DNA from: Haematobacter genomosp. 1
Lineage (GTDB): Bacteria; Pseudomonadota; Alphaproteobacteria; Rhodobacterales; Rhodobacteraceae
Length of the DNA: 32,261 bases
Direction of reading: 5' to 3'
Assembly (NCBI RefSeq): GCF_002196855.1
Contig: NZ_NIPW01000031.1
Span: 1 to 32,261 of the forward strand
The position numbers were made by a program, and so were the translations under genes. The notes beneath the pieces were generated by a model. It made no database searches, was not told the origin of the DNA, and saw only the letters and a program-made list of their open reading frames with translations. Positions 7,743-15,897 of the stretch are shown here, piece by piece (position 1 is the stretch's first letter; each line of letters begins with the position of its first letter).

Positions 7743-8708
7743 CGAAACCGTATCCGCCAGACCCGTCATCAGGTCGGCGTAAAGCGCGGCCCCCGGCTCC
7801 AGCCGGCTGCCCTCCGGGTCCAGCGCGCCGCCTATCTTCACGGTCGTCCCTTCGGTCAGCAGTCTGAGATAGGCGGGGTCGTGGTTGGCCTCCGGGAAGA
7901 TGCAGGCCGCATCCGCGATCTCTCCGCGCAGCGCGCTCAACCGCTGGGCGCCGGGCGTCGCCGCCTCTCCGTCCGAGACCGTGGCGAGGATGTCGAGCCC
8001 GTAATGGGCCGCGAAATAGCCGTAGGCGTCATGGAACAGCACGATGGGCCGGTCCTTCGCCACGGCCAGTTCCGCCTTCAGTCGTGCGTCCAGCGCGGAG
8101 ACACGCTCCTTCGCGGAGGCGGCGTTGCGCGCATAGGTTGCCGCATGCTCCGGGTCGAGGCGCGACAGTTCCGCCGCGATCGCCTCCAGCCAATGCGCGG
8201 CATTCGCGGGGTCGAGCCAGGCGTGGGGGTCAAGGCCCTCATGGTGATGGCCCTCATGGTGATGGCCGGCATGATCATCGCCCGCGGCATGATCCGTCTC
8301 ATCACCGTCATCATTATGACCGTGGCTATCGTGCCCGTGTCCCTCTTGATCGTGACCATGGTCGTCATGACCGTCGGCATGACCGTCCTCCCCAAAGCTC
8401 CGCACTTCGGTTCCGGGCGCGTGCAGGAGCGCAAGGGCGGGCGTCTTGCCGATGCCCCGCGCCATCCACGGCGACATCTCCGGCCCGATCCAGACCACGA
8501 GATCCGCCGACCCCAGCGCCCGTGCCTGCGAGGGCCGGAGCTGGAAGTCGTGCGCATCCGCCCCCCGGTCGAGGAGCAGCACCGGCTCCGCCACGCCCTC
8601 CATCACCTGCGCGGCCAGCGAATGCACGGGCGGGATGTCCGTGACCACGGTAGGCGCAGCGGTGGCGGGCGCTGCAAAGGCGGTCAGCAAAGGTATGAGG
8701 TAGCGCAT
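7728..8708 (-). CDS. znuA: Zinc ABC transporter, periplasmic zinc-binding protein ZnuA
   Basis: The 326-residue product starts with a signal peptide (MRYLIPLLTAFAAPATAA, cleavage near residue 18). It has the cluster 9 metal-binding fold with the zinc ligands His29 (PPVHS), a His in GADAHDFQL, the LDPHAWLDP motif and the C-terminal Asp region. Between the first two ligand regions, near residues 105-155, lies the long His/Asp-rich loop typical of zinc-specific ZnuA, here with two HHHEG repeats. It captures Zn2+ in the periplasm for ZnuBC. The start at 8708 follows AGGAGA. It is divergent from zur-znuC-znuB and shares an operator region. The stop codon lies inside a tandem repeat shared with the convergent puuD end. 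Confidence 0.95.
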   Translation of the reverse strand: MRYLIPLLTAFAAPATAAPTVVTDIPPVHSLAAQVMEGVAEPVLLLDRGADAHDFQLRPSQARALGSADLVVWIGPEMSPWMARGIGKTPALALLHAPGTEVRSFGEDGHADGHDDHGHDQEGHGHDSHGHNDDGDETDHAAGDDHAGHHHEGHHHEGLDPHAWLDPANAAHWLEAIAAELSRLDPEHAATYARNAASAKERVSALDARLKAELAVAKDRPIVLFHDAYGYFAAHYGLDILATVSDGEAATPGAQRLSALRGEIADAACIFPEANHDPAYLRLLTEGTTVKIGGALDPEGSRLEPGAALYADLMTGLADTVSACLK

Positions 8709-8744
8709 CCGGTTTCTCCTTGCGGTCGCTCTGCAAGTGCATAT

Positions 8745-8757
8745 GTTATTCTGTAAC
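8745..8757. promoter_or_regulatory. Candidate Zur box, znuA side
   Basis: GTTATTCTGTAAC is an imperfect 13-bp dyad with GTTA/TAAC arms. It has the same size and ends as the better dyad 25 bp to the right. It lies 37 bp upstream of the znuA start, a fitting place for zinc-dependent repression. Binding by Zur is inferred. Confidence 0.6.
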
Positions 8758-8769
8758 GCTTCGTATTGA

Positions 8770-8782
8770 GTTATAATATAAC
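8770..8782. promoter_or_regulatory. Candidate Zur box, zur-znuCB side
   Basis: GTTATAATATAAC is a perfect 13-bp dyad (apart from the centre base) directly abutting the zur ATG. It resembles the GTTATA-n-TATAAC core of alphaproteobacterial Zur operators. Its contact with the start codon means the operator also lies on the transcription start region. Confidence 0.75.
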
Positions 8783-9271
8783 ATGTCAAGCACAGAAACG
8801 CCCGGGCCGCGCGCCTTTGCGGATCATGACCACTCCCACTGCACCGGCGATCTCCTCGCCCGGGCGGAGATGCTTGCCCTCGAACACGGCGTGCGGCTTA
8901 CCCCGGTGCGCCGGAGAACGCTCGAAATCCTGCTCGAAGCCCATCGCGCCATGGGGGCCTATGACGTGCTGGAGCGGCTGGCGGCGGAGGGGTTCGGCAA
9001 GCAGCCCCCGGTGGCCTATCGCGCGCTGGAATTCCTGGTGGAGAACGGGCTTGCCCACCGCGTGCGCCGCCTGAACGCCTTCACCGCCTGCATGAGCCCC
9101 GGCAAGGACCACGCGCCGGTATTCCTGATCTGCGAGGGCTGCGGCACGGTCGCGGAAACGCCTGGCGAGACGGTTCGCGCCGCGCTGGAAGCCGCGGCCG
9201 GGGATTTCGTCGTCCAGCGGTCCAGCATCGAGGCGGTCGGCCTCTGCCCCGCCTGCCGGAGCGCGGCATGA
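8783..9271 (+). CDS. zur: Fur-family zinc uptake regulator Zur
   Basis: The 162-residue protein has the Fur fold: an N-terminal winged helix (RLTPVRRRTLEILLEAHRAMGAYDVLERL, then PPVAYRALEFLVENGLAHRV) and a C-terminal metal-binding dimer domain with two CxxC pairs (CEGCG and CPACR) for structural zinc. The N-terminal DHDHSHC and the His of DHAPVFLICEGCG are typical regulatory-site residues of Zur. With zinc bound it represses znuA and its own operon. The start at 8783 keeps the conserved N-terminus but has no ribosome site and touches the operator, so the transcript may be leaderless. Its last four bases overlap znuC (ATGA). Confidence 0.93.
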   Translation: MSSTETPGPRAFADHDHSHCTGDLLARAEMLALEHGVRLTPVRRRTLEILLEAHRAMGAYDVLERLAAEGFGKQPPVAYRALEFLVENGLAHRVRRLNAFTACMSPGKDHAPVFLICEGCGTVAETPGETVRAALEAAAGDFVVQRSSIEAVGLCPACRSAA

Positions 9272-10050
9272 GCCTGCTCACCGCGCGATCCCTGAATGTA
9301 AGCTACGGCGGCGCGCCCGTGCTGACCGGGGTGGATTTCGCCATCGAGCCGGGCGAGATCGTGACCGTGATCGGCCCGAACGGCTCGGGCAAGTCCACGC
9401 TGCTCAAGGCGCTGCTCGGCGCCATCCCCTCCACCGGGAGGGTCACCCGCGCGCCGGACCTCACCATCGGCTACGTGCCGCAGAAGCTGCATGTCGATAC
9501 CGGCATGCCCATGACCGTGCGGCGGTTTCTGTCGCTTCCCCGCCCCGTCACCGATACCGAGGCCTCAGCGATGCTGGAGCGGGTGGGCGTGCCGGGCCTT
9601 GGTGGCCGGCAGCTTTCCGCTCTCTCGGGCGGACAGTTTCAGCGGGTGCTGCTGGCCCGCGCCCTGCTGTCCCGCCCGAACCTGCTGATGCTCGACGAGC
9701 CGACACAGGGGCTGGACCAGCCGGGAACAGGCGCCTTCTACCGGCTGATCGAAACGGTCCGGCAGGAAACCGGCGCGGCGGTGCTGATGGTCAGCCACGA
9801 CCTGCACGTGGTCATGGCGGCTTCCGACCGGGTGATCTGCCTGAACGGGCATGTCTGCTGCGAGGGGGCACCCCGGCACGTCTCCACCGCGCCGGAATAC
9901 CGGGCGCTGTTCGGCGACGGCACCGGCGGCACCATGGCGCTTTACCGTCACCATCATGACCACGACCATGACCACGGCGGCGATGACGGACAGGGTCACG
10001 ATCACCCGCATGACCACGGCCATCATGACGGCGAGAGGAAACATGCTTGA
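9268..10050 (+). CDS. znuC: Zinc ABC transporter, ATP-binding protein ZnuC
   Basis: The 260-residue ATPase has Walker A GPNGSGKST near residue 36, the signature LSGGQFQRV, Walker B LLMLDEPTQGLD and the H-loop MVSHDLH. It powers zinc import by the ZnuB channel from the cytoplasmic face. The last ~35 residues are a His/Asp-rich tail (HHHDHDHDHGG and so on), as in many proteobacterial ZnuC proteins; it may buffer or sense zinc. The start overlaps the zur stop by four bases and the stop overlaps the znuB start by eight, so the three genes form one translationally coupled operon. Confidence 0.95.
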   Translation: MSLLTARSLNVSYGGAPVLTGVDFAIEPGEIVTVIGPNGSGKSTLLKALLGAIPSTGRVTRAPDLTIGYVPQKLHVDTGMPMTVRRFLSLPRPVTDTEASAMLERVGVPGLGGRQLSALSGGQFQRVLLARALLSRPNLLMLDEPTQGLDQPGTGAFYRLIETVRQETGAAVLMVSHDLHVVMAASDRVICLNGHVCCEGAPRHVSTAPEYRALFGDGTGGTMALYRHHHDHDHDHGGDDGQGHDHPHDHGHHDGERKHA

Positions 10051-10825
10051 CCCCTTCCTGATCCGCGCGGCCCTTGCGGGCCTGGGCGTCGCGGCGGCGG
10101 CGGGGCCGCTCGGCTGTTTCGTCGTCTGGCGGCGGATGGCCTATTTCGGCGACGCGACCTCCCATGCCGCGATCCTCGGAGTTGCGTTGTCGCTGGCGCT
10201 GACCCTGCCGGTGCAGGCGGGGATCCTGCTGGTGGCGCTGCTGGCCGCGCTTGCGGTCTCCACGCTGGCGGCGCGGGGCTGGGCGCTGGATACGACGCTC
10301 GGCGTCATCGCGCATTCGGCGCTGGCCTTCGGGCTGGTGGCCGTGTCGTTCCTGCCGGTGCGCGTCAGCCTCGACGCCTATCTGTTCGGCGATATCCTCG
10401 CCGTAAGCTGGGGGGATGTGGCGACGATCTGGATCGGCGCGGCGTTGACGCTGACGCTGATCGGGCTGCGCTGGAACGCGCTGGTGCTGACCACGCTGTC
10501 GGGCGATCTGGCGGTGGCCTCGGGGCTCCGCCCGGACAGGGAGCGGCTGGTGCTGACCATCGCGCTCGCTCTGGTGGTGGCGCTGGCGATCAAGGTGGTG
10601 GGTGCCCTGCTGATCGCCGCCATGCTGCTCATCCCGGCCGCGACCGCCCGCGGCATTGCCCGGACGCCGGAATCTGCGGCGCTGACCGCCGTCGCGGCGG
10701 GCGCCGTGGCGACGCTGGCGGGGCTTTGGGCCTCCTTCCGGCTGGACACGCCCGCCGGCCCCTCCATCGTGACCGCCGCGACGCTGATCTTCGCCGCAAC
10801 CGCCCTGATCCGCCGGAAAGCCTAG
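10043..10825 (+). CDS. znuB: Zinc ABC transporter, permease ZnuB
   Basis: The 260-residue membrane protein belongs to the ABC-3 permease family. It has about eight hydrophobic segments and the diagnostic early motif MAYFGDATSHAAILGVALS. The C-terminal half contains KVVGALLIAAMLLIPAATAR, the conserved coupling/channel segment. It forms the inner-membrane channel for Zn2+. The ATG at 10043 follows GAGAGGAAAC and overlaps the end of znuC by eight bases. The gene ends at the left boundary of a dispersed ~160-bp repeat (10824-10985). Confidence 0.95.
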   Translation: MLDPFLIRAALAGLGVAAAAGPLGCFVVWRRMAYFGDATSHAAILGVALSLALTLPVQAGILLVALLAALAVSTLAARGWALDTTLGVIAHSALAFGLVAVSFLPVRVSLDAYLFGDILAVSWGDVATIWIGAALTLTLIGLRWNALVLTTLSGDLAVASGLRPDRERLVLTIALALVVALAIKVVGALLIAAMLLIPAATARGIARTPESAALTAVAAGAVATLAGLWASFRLDTPAGPSIVTAATLIFAATALIRRKA

Positions 10826-10985
10826 CAGGCTGCCGAAAAGGCCGGGCCCCTCCCCGGGCTTGCATTGAAAGCGGGAAAATCTATCCGGTCACACGCAAAA
10901 CGTGCAGTTTCCGGGGCGCGCCTCACCAATGTGGAGACGATCTCCGCCCCGGCGCAACCGCGGAATGCTTCCTCAGCAGCCTGCT
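10824..10985 (+). repeat. Dispersed ~160-bp repeat, copy A (MITE-like)
   Basis: The left end AGCAGGCTGCCGAAAAGG and the right end TCCTCAGCAGCCTGCT are inverted copies of each other. The interior is clearly related to copy C (15898-16051) on the opposite strand, for example the shared blocks CGGGGCGC, AATGTGG and GATCTCCGCC in the same order. The copy sits between convergent znuB and the acyl-CoA ligase and begins within the znuB stop codon. The remaining gap to 11115 shows nothing recognisable. Confidence 0.6.
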
Positions 10986-11115
10986 GGCAGACGGCCGCAA
11001 ATCCGGGGTCACGGCCACCGCACTCCGGGAAATCAACGCCGGTGTCGGCGAGTTGCAGTGAAACAGGCACCCTTTCAGGAGCCCGTCCCACCGCAAAGCC
11101 CTTTGAACCCGCCCG

Positions 11116-12744
11116 TCAGGCCACCTGACCGAGCAGGATATCCCCGTAAAGCTCCCGCAGCTTCGCCTTCACCACCTTGCCCGTCGCGCCGAGCGGCAGG
11201 CTTTCGACGAAGATCACGCGGTCCGGCACCTGCCATTTCGCCACCTTGCCGTCGTAGAAGGCCAGCAGATCTGCCTCCGTCACCTCGACGGCGGGCCGCT
11301 TCTGCACGATCAGCACCGGCCGTTCGTCCCATTTCTCATGGCGCGCCGCGATGGCCGCGGCATTGGCCACGAGCGGATGGGCGATGGCGATGTTCTCCAG
11401 CTCCACGGTGGAGATCCACTCTCCCCCCGACTTGATGATGTCCTTCGCCCGGTCGCGGATGATCATGTAGCCATCCTCGTCCAGCGTGGCGATGTCGCCC
11501 GTATCGAACCACCCGTCGAAGGTCAGCGCGGATTTCTCCTGCCCGAAGTAGTTCTGGATGATCCAGTGACCGCGGATCTGAAGCTGGCCCTGCTCCTCCC
11601 CGTCATTGGCGAGGATATGCCCCTCCGCATCCACGACGCGCAGATCCACGCCGAAGGGCGGGCGTCCCTGCCCCTGCCGGATCGCTTCCTTTTCTGCGTC
11701 GCTCAGATGCTGGTGCTTCTGCTTCAACTGGTTGAGCGAGCCGATCGGGCTTGTCTCCGTCATCCCCCAGGCGTGGATCAGTTCCACCCCGTAGCGGTCG
11801 CGGAATATCTTTATCATGGAGGGCGGCAGGGCCGATCCGCCGACGATGGTGCGCTGCAGGCTGAGGGAGGTCTCGCCCGCCTTTTCCAGCGCGCCGAGCA
11901 GCCCCATCCAGATCGTCGGCACACCGAGCGCGACGGTCACTTCCTCCGCATTGATGAGCCTGACGAGGCTCTCGCCATCCAGCCCCGGCCCCGGCAGCGC
12001 CATCTTGCAGCCCATCGCCGCCGCGACATAGGGCACACCCCAGGCGTTGACGTGGAACATCGGGACCACCGGCATCACCGTGTCGGACCCCTTGAGCGCC
12101 AGCCCGTCCGGTTGGTTCGCGCCATAGGAATGCAGCACCGTGGAGCGATGGGTGTAGAGCACGCCCTTCGGATTGCCCGTGGTGCCGGACGTGTAGCAAA
12201 GGGAGGAGGGGCTGAGTTCGTCGAACTCCGGCCATGTGTAACCGTCGTTCCCTTCCGCCACCAGGTCGTCGTGGAAGAGCAGCCCCTCGACCATCGCGGC
12301 CGCTTCTTCCTCCCGTGGCCCCATCAGGACGACACCCCGGAGCGTCTGAAGCTCCGGCAGCACCTTGGCGATCAGCGGAAGGAAGGTCCGGTCCACGAAG
12401 ATCAGCCGGTCGCTGGCGTGGTTCATGATATAGATGAGTTGATCGGGCGGCAGACGCGGGTTCAGCGTGTGGCAGACCATCCCCGCCCCAGCGATGCCGT
12501 AGTAAAGCTCCAGATGCCGGCGGTTGTTCCAGGCCAGGGTGGCGATACGGTCGCCGCGCTCGAACCCCCGCGCCTCCAGCGCCGAGGCAAGCCGCCGCGC
12601 ATTGGCCTCCACCGTTGCCCAGTCGGAACGGTCGATCCCGCCCGCCGTCTCCACCGAGACGATCTCCGTATCACCGTGCCAGCGCGCCGCATGTTCGATC
12701 AGGCTGCTGATCAAGAGCGGCTTGTACATCATTCCGCCGAGCAT
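11116..12744 (-). CDS. Long/medium-chain fatty acid-CoA ligase (AMP-binding, AlkK-type)
   Basis: The 542-residue enzyme is an acyl-adenylate-forming ligase. Visible are the phosphate loop YTSGTTGNPKGV, the A5 motif WGMTETSP, the A7/A8 region DGWFDTGDIATLDEDGYMIIRDRAKDIIKSGGEWIS and the C-terminal catalytic Lys in GATGKVVKAKLRE. It would activate a carboxylic acid to acyl-AMP and then acyl-CoA in the cytoplasm, feeding beta-oxidation. Overall sequence resembles the AlkK/FadD3-like group that often prefers medium-chain or modified acids. Start 12744 is chosen for the GGGGAGG eight bases upstream; the longer frame to 12792 lacks one. Neighbours do not reveal the substrate. It converges with znuB. 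Confidence 0.9.
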   Translation of the reverse strand: MLGGMMYKPLLISSLIEHAARWHGDTEIVSVETAGGIDRSDWATVEANARRLASALEARGFERGDRIATLAWNNRRHLELYYGIAGAGMVCHTLNPRLPPDQLIYIMNHASDRLIFVDRTFLPLIAKVLPELQTLRGVVLMGPREEEAAAMVEGLLFHDDLVAEGNDGYTWPEFDELSPSSLCYTSGTTGNPKGVLYTHRSTVLHSYGANQPDGLALKGSDTVMPVVPMFHVNAWGVPYVAAAMGCKMALPGPGLDGESLVRLINAEEVTVALGVPTIWMGLLGALEKAGETSLSLQRTIVGGSALPPSMIKIFRDRYGVELIHAWGMTETSPIGSLNQLKQKHQHLSDAEKEAIRQGQGRPPFGVDLRVVDAEGHILANDGEEQGQLQIRGHWIIQNYFGQEKSALTFDGWFDTGDIATLDEDGYMIIRDRAKDIIKSGGEWISTVELENIAIAHPLVANAAAIAARHEKWDERPVLIVQKRPAVEVTEADLLAFYDGKVAKWQVPDRVIFVESLPLGATGKVVKAKLRELYGDILLGQVA

Positions 12745-12889
12745 CCAGTAATCCTCCCCCTTGGACCGGATGCGCCCCTTCGGGCGCCTCATTCCGCATT
12801 TTGTGGCACGAATGCCGGCAAAACCACCAGAACTTCATTGTCGCGTTGCGGAGGGTTCGGCGTATTCCGTTGGGTCACGCGGCGCAGGT

Positions 12890-13183
12890 TCAGTCGTGCT
12901 TCGCCGCATCGAAGGCGGCCTGCTGTGCGGCACCGGCCTCCTGCTGATGCTGCGCTTTCCAGTCCTCGTAAGGCATCCCGTAGAAGGCCGTGCGCGCCTG
13001 CTCCTTGTCCATCGGGATGCCCCGCGCTTCCGCCGCTTCCTGATACCAGCGCGACAGGCAGTTGCGGCAGAACCCGGCAAGGTTCATCAGGTCGATGTTC
13101 TGCACCTCGGGATGCGCGGCAAGATGGTCGCGAAGCGCGCGAAAGGCCGCAGCCTCCAGTTCGATACGGGTTTGGTCGTCCAT
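12890..13183 (-). CDS. DUF1244 family protein
   Basis: The 97-residue cytoplasmic protein matches DUF1244: the core NIDLMNLAGFCRNCLSRWY with two cysteines (C-x-x-C), followed by AFYGMPYEDWKAQHQ. The CxxC and nearby conserved residues suggest a metal or redox role, but the function is unknown. The ATG at 13183 has GGAGG seven bases upstream; the ATG two codons earlier (13189) abuts that site and is unlikely. The family is common next to the N-formylglutamate amidohydrolase gene in Rhodobacteraceae-like genomes, as here. Confidence 0.88.
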   Translation of the reverse strand: MDDQTRIELEAAAFRALRDHLAAHPEVQNIDLMNLAGFCRNCLSRWYQEAAEARGIPMDKEQARTAFYGMPYEDWKAQHQQEAGAAQQAAFDAAKHD

Positions 13184-13288
13184 GTTCATCCTCCAATAGT
13201 TGTATCGTTTGTGTGCAGATGGGTTTCGATCTTCCGGCAGAGCGCCTCCGGGTTCCGCTCACGAGGTTCCCTTAGACAGATCCGCCTT

Positions 13289-13452
13289 AGCAGGTTGCTG
13301 CAAAAGGCTTTTGGGTCTGCGTTGGAGCGGAGATCATTCGCAATCTGACGAAATCCAGCGCGAAATCCGGACATTTCGGGAGCATACCGGGGCCGATTTA
13401 CAGATTTCCAGAGCTTAGGCGTGAGACTTCATAATTTTTTCAGCAGCCTGCT
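13289..13452 (-). repeat. Dispersed ~160-bp repeat, copy B (MITE-like)
   Basis: It starts AGCAGGTTGCTGCAAAAGG and ends TTTTTTCAGCAGCCTGCT, so its ends are inverted repeats like those of copy A, in the opposite orientation. Only the ends and the GGAGCGGAGATCAT part near the left end match the other copies well; the centre has diverged. It fills most of the gap between the DUF1244 gene and the amidohydrolase. The stretch 13184-13288 shows no other clear signal. Confidence 0.5.
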
Positions 13453-13464
13453 GGACGCATCCCC

Positions 13465-14205
13465 TCAGACGGCGGAGTCGGCAAGGGCGTCGGTGAGCAG
13501 CGGCGCCAGCCGCTCCGCCCAGCCGCGTTGCCCCTCCGCCTCCCGGACAAGATCGTTGCGGACTTCGATCAACGTGTTGGCTCGCCCCTGTGCAAGCGCG
13601 TGCCGGTCGATCGAATCCCCCGGCAGGTGCCCCGCATAAGGCTCATTGTCGCCGATGCAGAGATCGCTTTCCCGCCGCAGCCGCGCCAGCACCGCCTGCG
13701 AAAACGCATCCTCTCCGGCATGGAGCACCCCCAGATGCCACGGCCGCGGCTCCCGCCCCTGAAGTCTGGGGGTGAAGCTGTGAATGGCGAGGATCACGGT
13801 ATCCTCCCGCCGCGCCGCCAGCGCCTCCAGCGCCATGTGATAGGGCCGGTGATAGGCGGTGAGCCGGCGCTCCACCTCCGCCGCGTCGGCATGTCGGTTC
13901 GCGGGAATGATCGTGCCGTCGTAGAGCTTCATCAGCAGGGTCGGATCATCCTCCCCCCGGTTCGGGTCGATGACGAGGCGGGAAAAGTTCGACAGGATCA
14001 CCGGTGCGTCCAGAAGCTCCCCCAGCCGCGCGCCCACGCCCGCAGCGCCCACATCGTAGGCGATGTGGCGCTGCATGTCGGCGGAAGCGATGCCCAGATC
14101 ACCGCCGTTGACGGCATCCGGCACCGTATTGGCCGCGTGATCCACCGTGACGAGCCATCGGGACGGGCGATCCGCGCCAAGAATGTGATAGGGCTGGTAT
14201 GTCAT
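13465..14205 (-). CDS. N-formylglutamate amidohydrolase family protein
   Basis: The 246-residue protein belongs to the N-formylglutamate amidohydrolase (HutG) family: VTVDHAANTVP near the N-terminus, SRLVIDPNRGEDDPTLL, the AYHRPYH segment and AIHSFTPRL carry the conserved metal/catalytic His, Asp and Arg residues. HutG hydrolyses N-formylglutamate to glutamate and formate in histidine breakdown. No other hut gene is nearby, so a different N-acyl substrate is possible. Start 14205 has GGAGG six bases upstream; the longer frame to 14262 has none. It is divergent from pyk. Confidence 0.85.
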   Translation of the reverse strand: MTYQPYHILGADRPSRWLVTVDHAANTVPDAVNGGDLGIASADMQRHIAYDVGAAGVGARLGELLDAPVILSNFSRLVIDPNRGEDDPTLLMKLYDGTIIPANRHADAAEVERRLTAYHRPYHMALEALAARREDTVILAIHSFTPRLQGREPRPWHLGVLHAGEDAFSQAVLARLRRESDLCIGDNEPYAGHLPGDSIDRHALAQGRANTLIEVRNDLVREAEGQRGWAERLAPLLTDALADSAV

Positions 14206-14318
14206 TCGGGCCTCCGAGAGCGGACCATAGATCCGCCTCCGCCAAACGACCAGTTGCCGCAACGCCGCAATGGGGCAATAGTGCGCCCGAACAAGCCCGT
14301 TAGCGCGAACGAGGACAG

Positions 14319-15770
14319 ATGAGACGCCAACGCAACGTTAAAATCGTGGCCACGCTTGGCCCTTCCTCCAGCGATTACGAGACGATCCGAGCGCTTTTCG
14401 AGGCGGGTGCGGACGTGTTCCGCCTGAACATGAGCCATGGCAGTCAGGCAGAACAGGCCGCGCGCCACGCCATCATCCGGCAGGTGGAGACGGATATCGG
14501 CCGCCCGATCGGCATTCTCGCCGACCTTCAGGGCCCGAAACTGCGCTGCGGGGTATTTGCGAACGCCTCCGAAGTGCTGGAGGAAGGCGCGGCATTCCGC
14601 TTCGACCTCGACCCCGCTCCGGGCAACCAGCAGCGGGTGTGCCTTCCCCATCCGGAGATTTTCGCGGCTCTCGAACCCGGTGCGACCTTGCTGGTCAATG
14701 ACGGCAAGATACGGCTCTCCGTTACCGCCTGCGGCGTGGATTACGCCGATTGCACGGTGATCGCGGGGGGAGCCATCTCCAACCGCAAGGGCGTGAACGT
14801 GCCGGATGTGGTGCTCCCGCTTGCTGCCCTGTCCGAGAAGGACCGGGCCGATCTGGAGTTCGCCTGCGCGCTTGGCGTGGACTGGCTCGCGCTCTCCTTC
14901 GTGCAGCGGCCCGCCGACGTGACGGAGGCGCGGGAGCTGGCGAGAGGCCGGGCGCTGATTCTGTCCAAGATCGAAAAGCCTGCCGCCGTGAAGGCGCTGA
15001 ACGAGATTCTGGAGGTGTCGGACGGCATCATGGTCGCCCGCGGCGATCTGGGGGTTGAACTGCCCGTCCAGAACGTGCCGCCGATCCAGAAGCGCATCGG
15101 GCGGAAGTGCCGGGCCGCGGCCAAGCCGGTCATCATCGCGACCCAGATGCTCGAAAGCATGATCGAATCGCCCATGCCGACGCGGGCGGAGGTGTCCGAC
15201 GTCGCGACCGCGATCTATGAGGGCGCGGATGCCGTCATGCTCTCCGCCGAAAGCGCTGCCGGAAAATACCCGGTCGAGGCGGTCCGCACGATGAACGCCG
15301 TGGCGGAGGAGGTGGAGACCGATCCGACCTATCGCGAGATCATCGAAAGCTCCCGGAAGGTGCCCCATCCGGGCCGGGCGGAAAGCATCGTCGCCGCTGC
15401 GCGCCAGGTGGCGGAATCCACCGAGCTTCAGGCGATCTGCTGCTTCACCCAGACGGGGCGGTCGGCGCGGCTGGTGGCCCGCGAACGCTCGCGCGTGCCG
15501 CAGATCGCCATGACCATGACGCCGCAGGTCGCGCGGCAGCTCTGCCTCACCTGGGGCACCTACTGCGTGATGACGGGGGAGCTTGACCGGTTCCGCACGG
15601 CGGTGCTGAACGGGGTGCGCGCGGCCATCAACCACGGCTTTGCCAGCCCGCAGGACAATATCATCGTCATCGCGGGCGTGCCCTTCAACACGCAGGGCAC
15701 GACCAACATCCTGCGCATCGCGCCCTGCGAGGTGCGCCAGATCATGAAGGTGGAGGAGGACGCGGAATAG
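14319..15770 (+). CDS. pyk: Pyruvate kinase
   Basis: The 483-residue enzyme has the standard pyruvate kinase layout. It begins RNVKIVATLGPSS with the substrate-binding Arg in FRLNMSHG, a B domain at about residues 70-170, the catalytic Lys in LSKIEKPAAV, the metal site MVARGDLGVELP and the MLESM--PTRAEVSDVATAI signature, then a C-terminal regulatory domain from about residue 350. It converts phosphoenolpyruvate and ADP to pyruvate and ATP. The start follows GAGGA. It is a single gene, divergent from the amidohydrolase and ended by a hairpin that includes its stop codon. Confidence 0.97.
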   Translation: MRRQRNVKIVATLGPSSSDYETIRALFEAGADVFRLNMSHGSQAEQAARHAIIRQVETDIGRPIGILADLQGPKLRCGVFANASEVLEEGAAFRFDLDPAPGNQQRVCLPHPEIFAALEPGATLLVNDGKIRLSVTACGVDYADCTVIAGGAISNRKGVNVPDVVLPLAALSEKDRADLEFACALGVDWLALSFVQRPADVTEARELARGRALILSKIEKPAAVKALNEILEVSDGIMVARGDLGVELPVQNVPPIQKRIGRKCRAAAKPVIIATQMLESMIESPMPTRAEVSDVATAIYEGADAVMLSAESAAGKYPVEAVRTMNAVAEEVETDPTYREIIESSRKVPHPGRAESIVAAARQVAESTELQAICCFTQTGRSARLVARERSRVPQIAMTMTPQVARQLCLTWGTYCVMTGELDRFRTAVLNGVRAAINHGFASPQDNIIVIAGVPFNTQGTTNILRIAPCEVRQIMKVEEDAE

Positions 15771-15784
15771 CGCGTCCTCCCTTT
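15755..15784 (+). terminator. pyk: Intrinsic terminator at the 3' end of pyk
   Basis: GGAGGACGCG (15755-15764) and CGCGTCCTCC (15771-15780) form a perfect 10-bp stem whose 6-base loop holds the TAG stop codon of pyk. A short CTTT follows. The T-tract is weak, so termination may be partial. Confidence 0.6.
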
Positions 15785-15897
15785 CCGCCCGTTGATCCCG
15801 GAGCCGAGGCGACTTCGCTTCCGTCGCGCCCCCTGTCCTGAACGGATGGAATCCTGAACCGGGGGGTGCGACATGATCCGTGCTTACCGGCGATCCC

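Noticed and set aside
8220-8400. Plus-strand frame through the His-rich region of znuA with Met/Val-rich repeats
   Set aside because: It is the antisense of the His/Asp codons of ZnuA, which is a certain gene.
12772-12787. GCGCCC-CTTC-GGGCGC hairpin between DUF1244 and the acyl-CoA ligase as terminator
   Set aside because: The stem has six pairs and no T-run on either strand; it may be chance in GC-rich sequence.
11338-13275. 645-codon plus-strand frame opposite the acyl-CoA ligase and DUF1244 genes
   Set aside because: It spans two well-supported genes on the other strand and has no recognisable domain.
13441-13453. CAGCAGCCTGCTG as terminator of the amidohydrolase gene
   Set aside because: The stem cannot form with a one-base loop, and on the gene's strand it is followed by A residues, not T; it is better explained as the end of repeat copy B.
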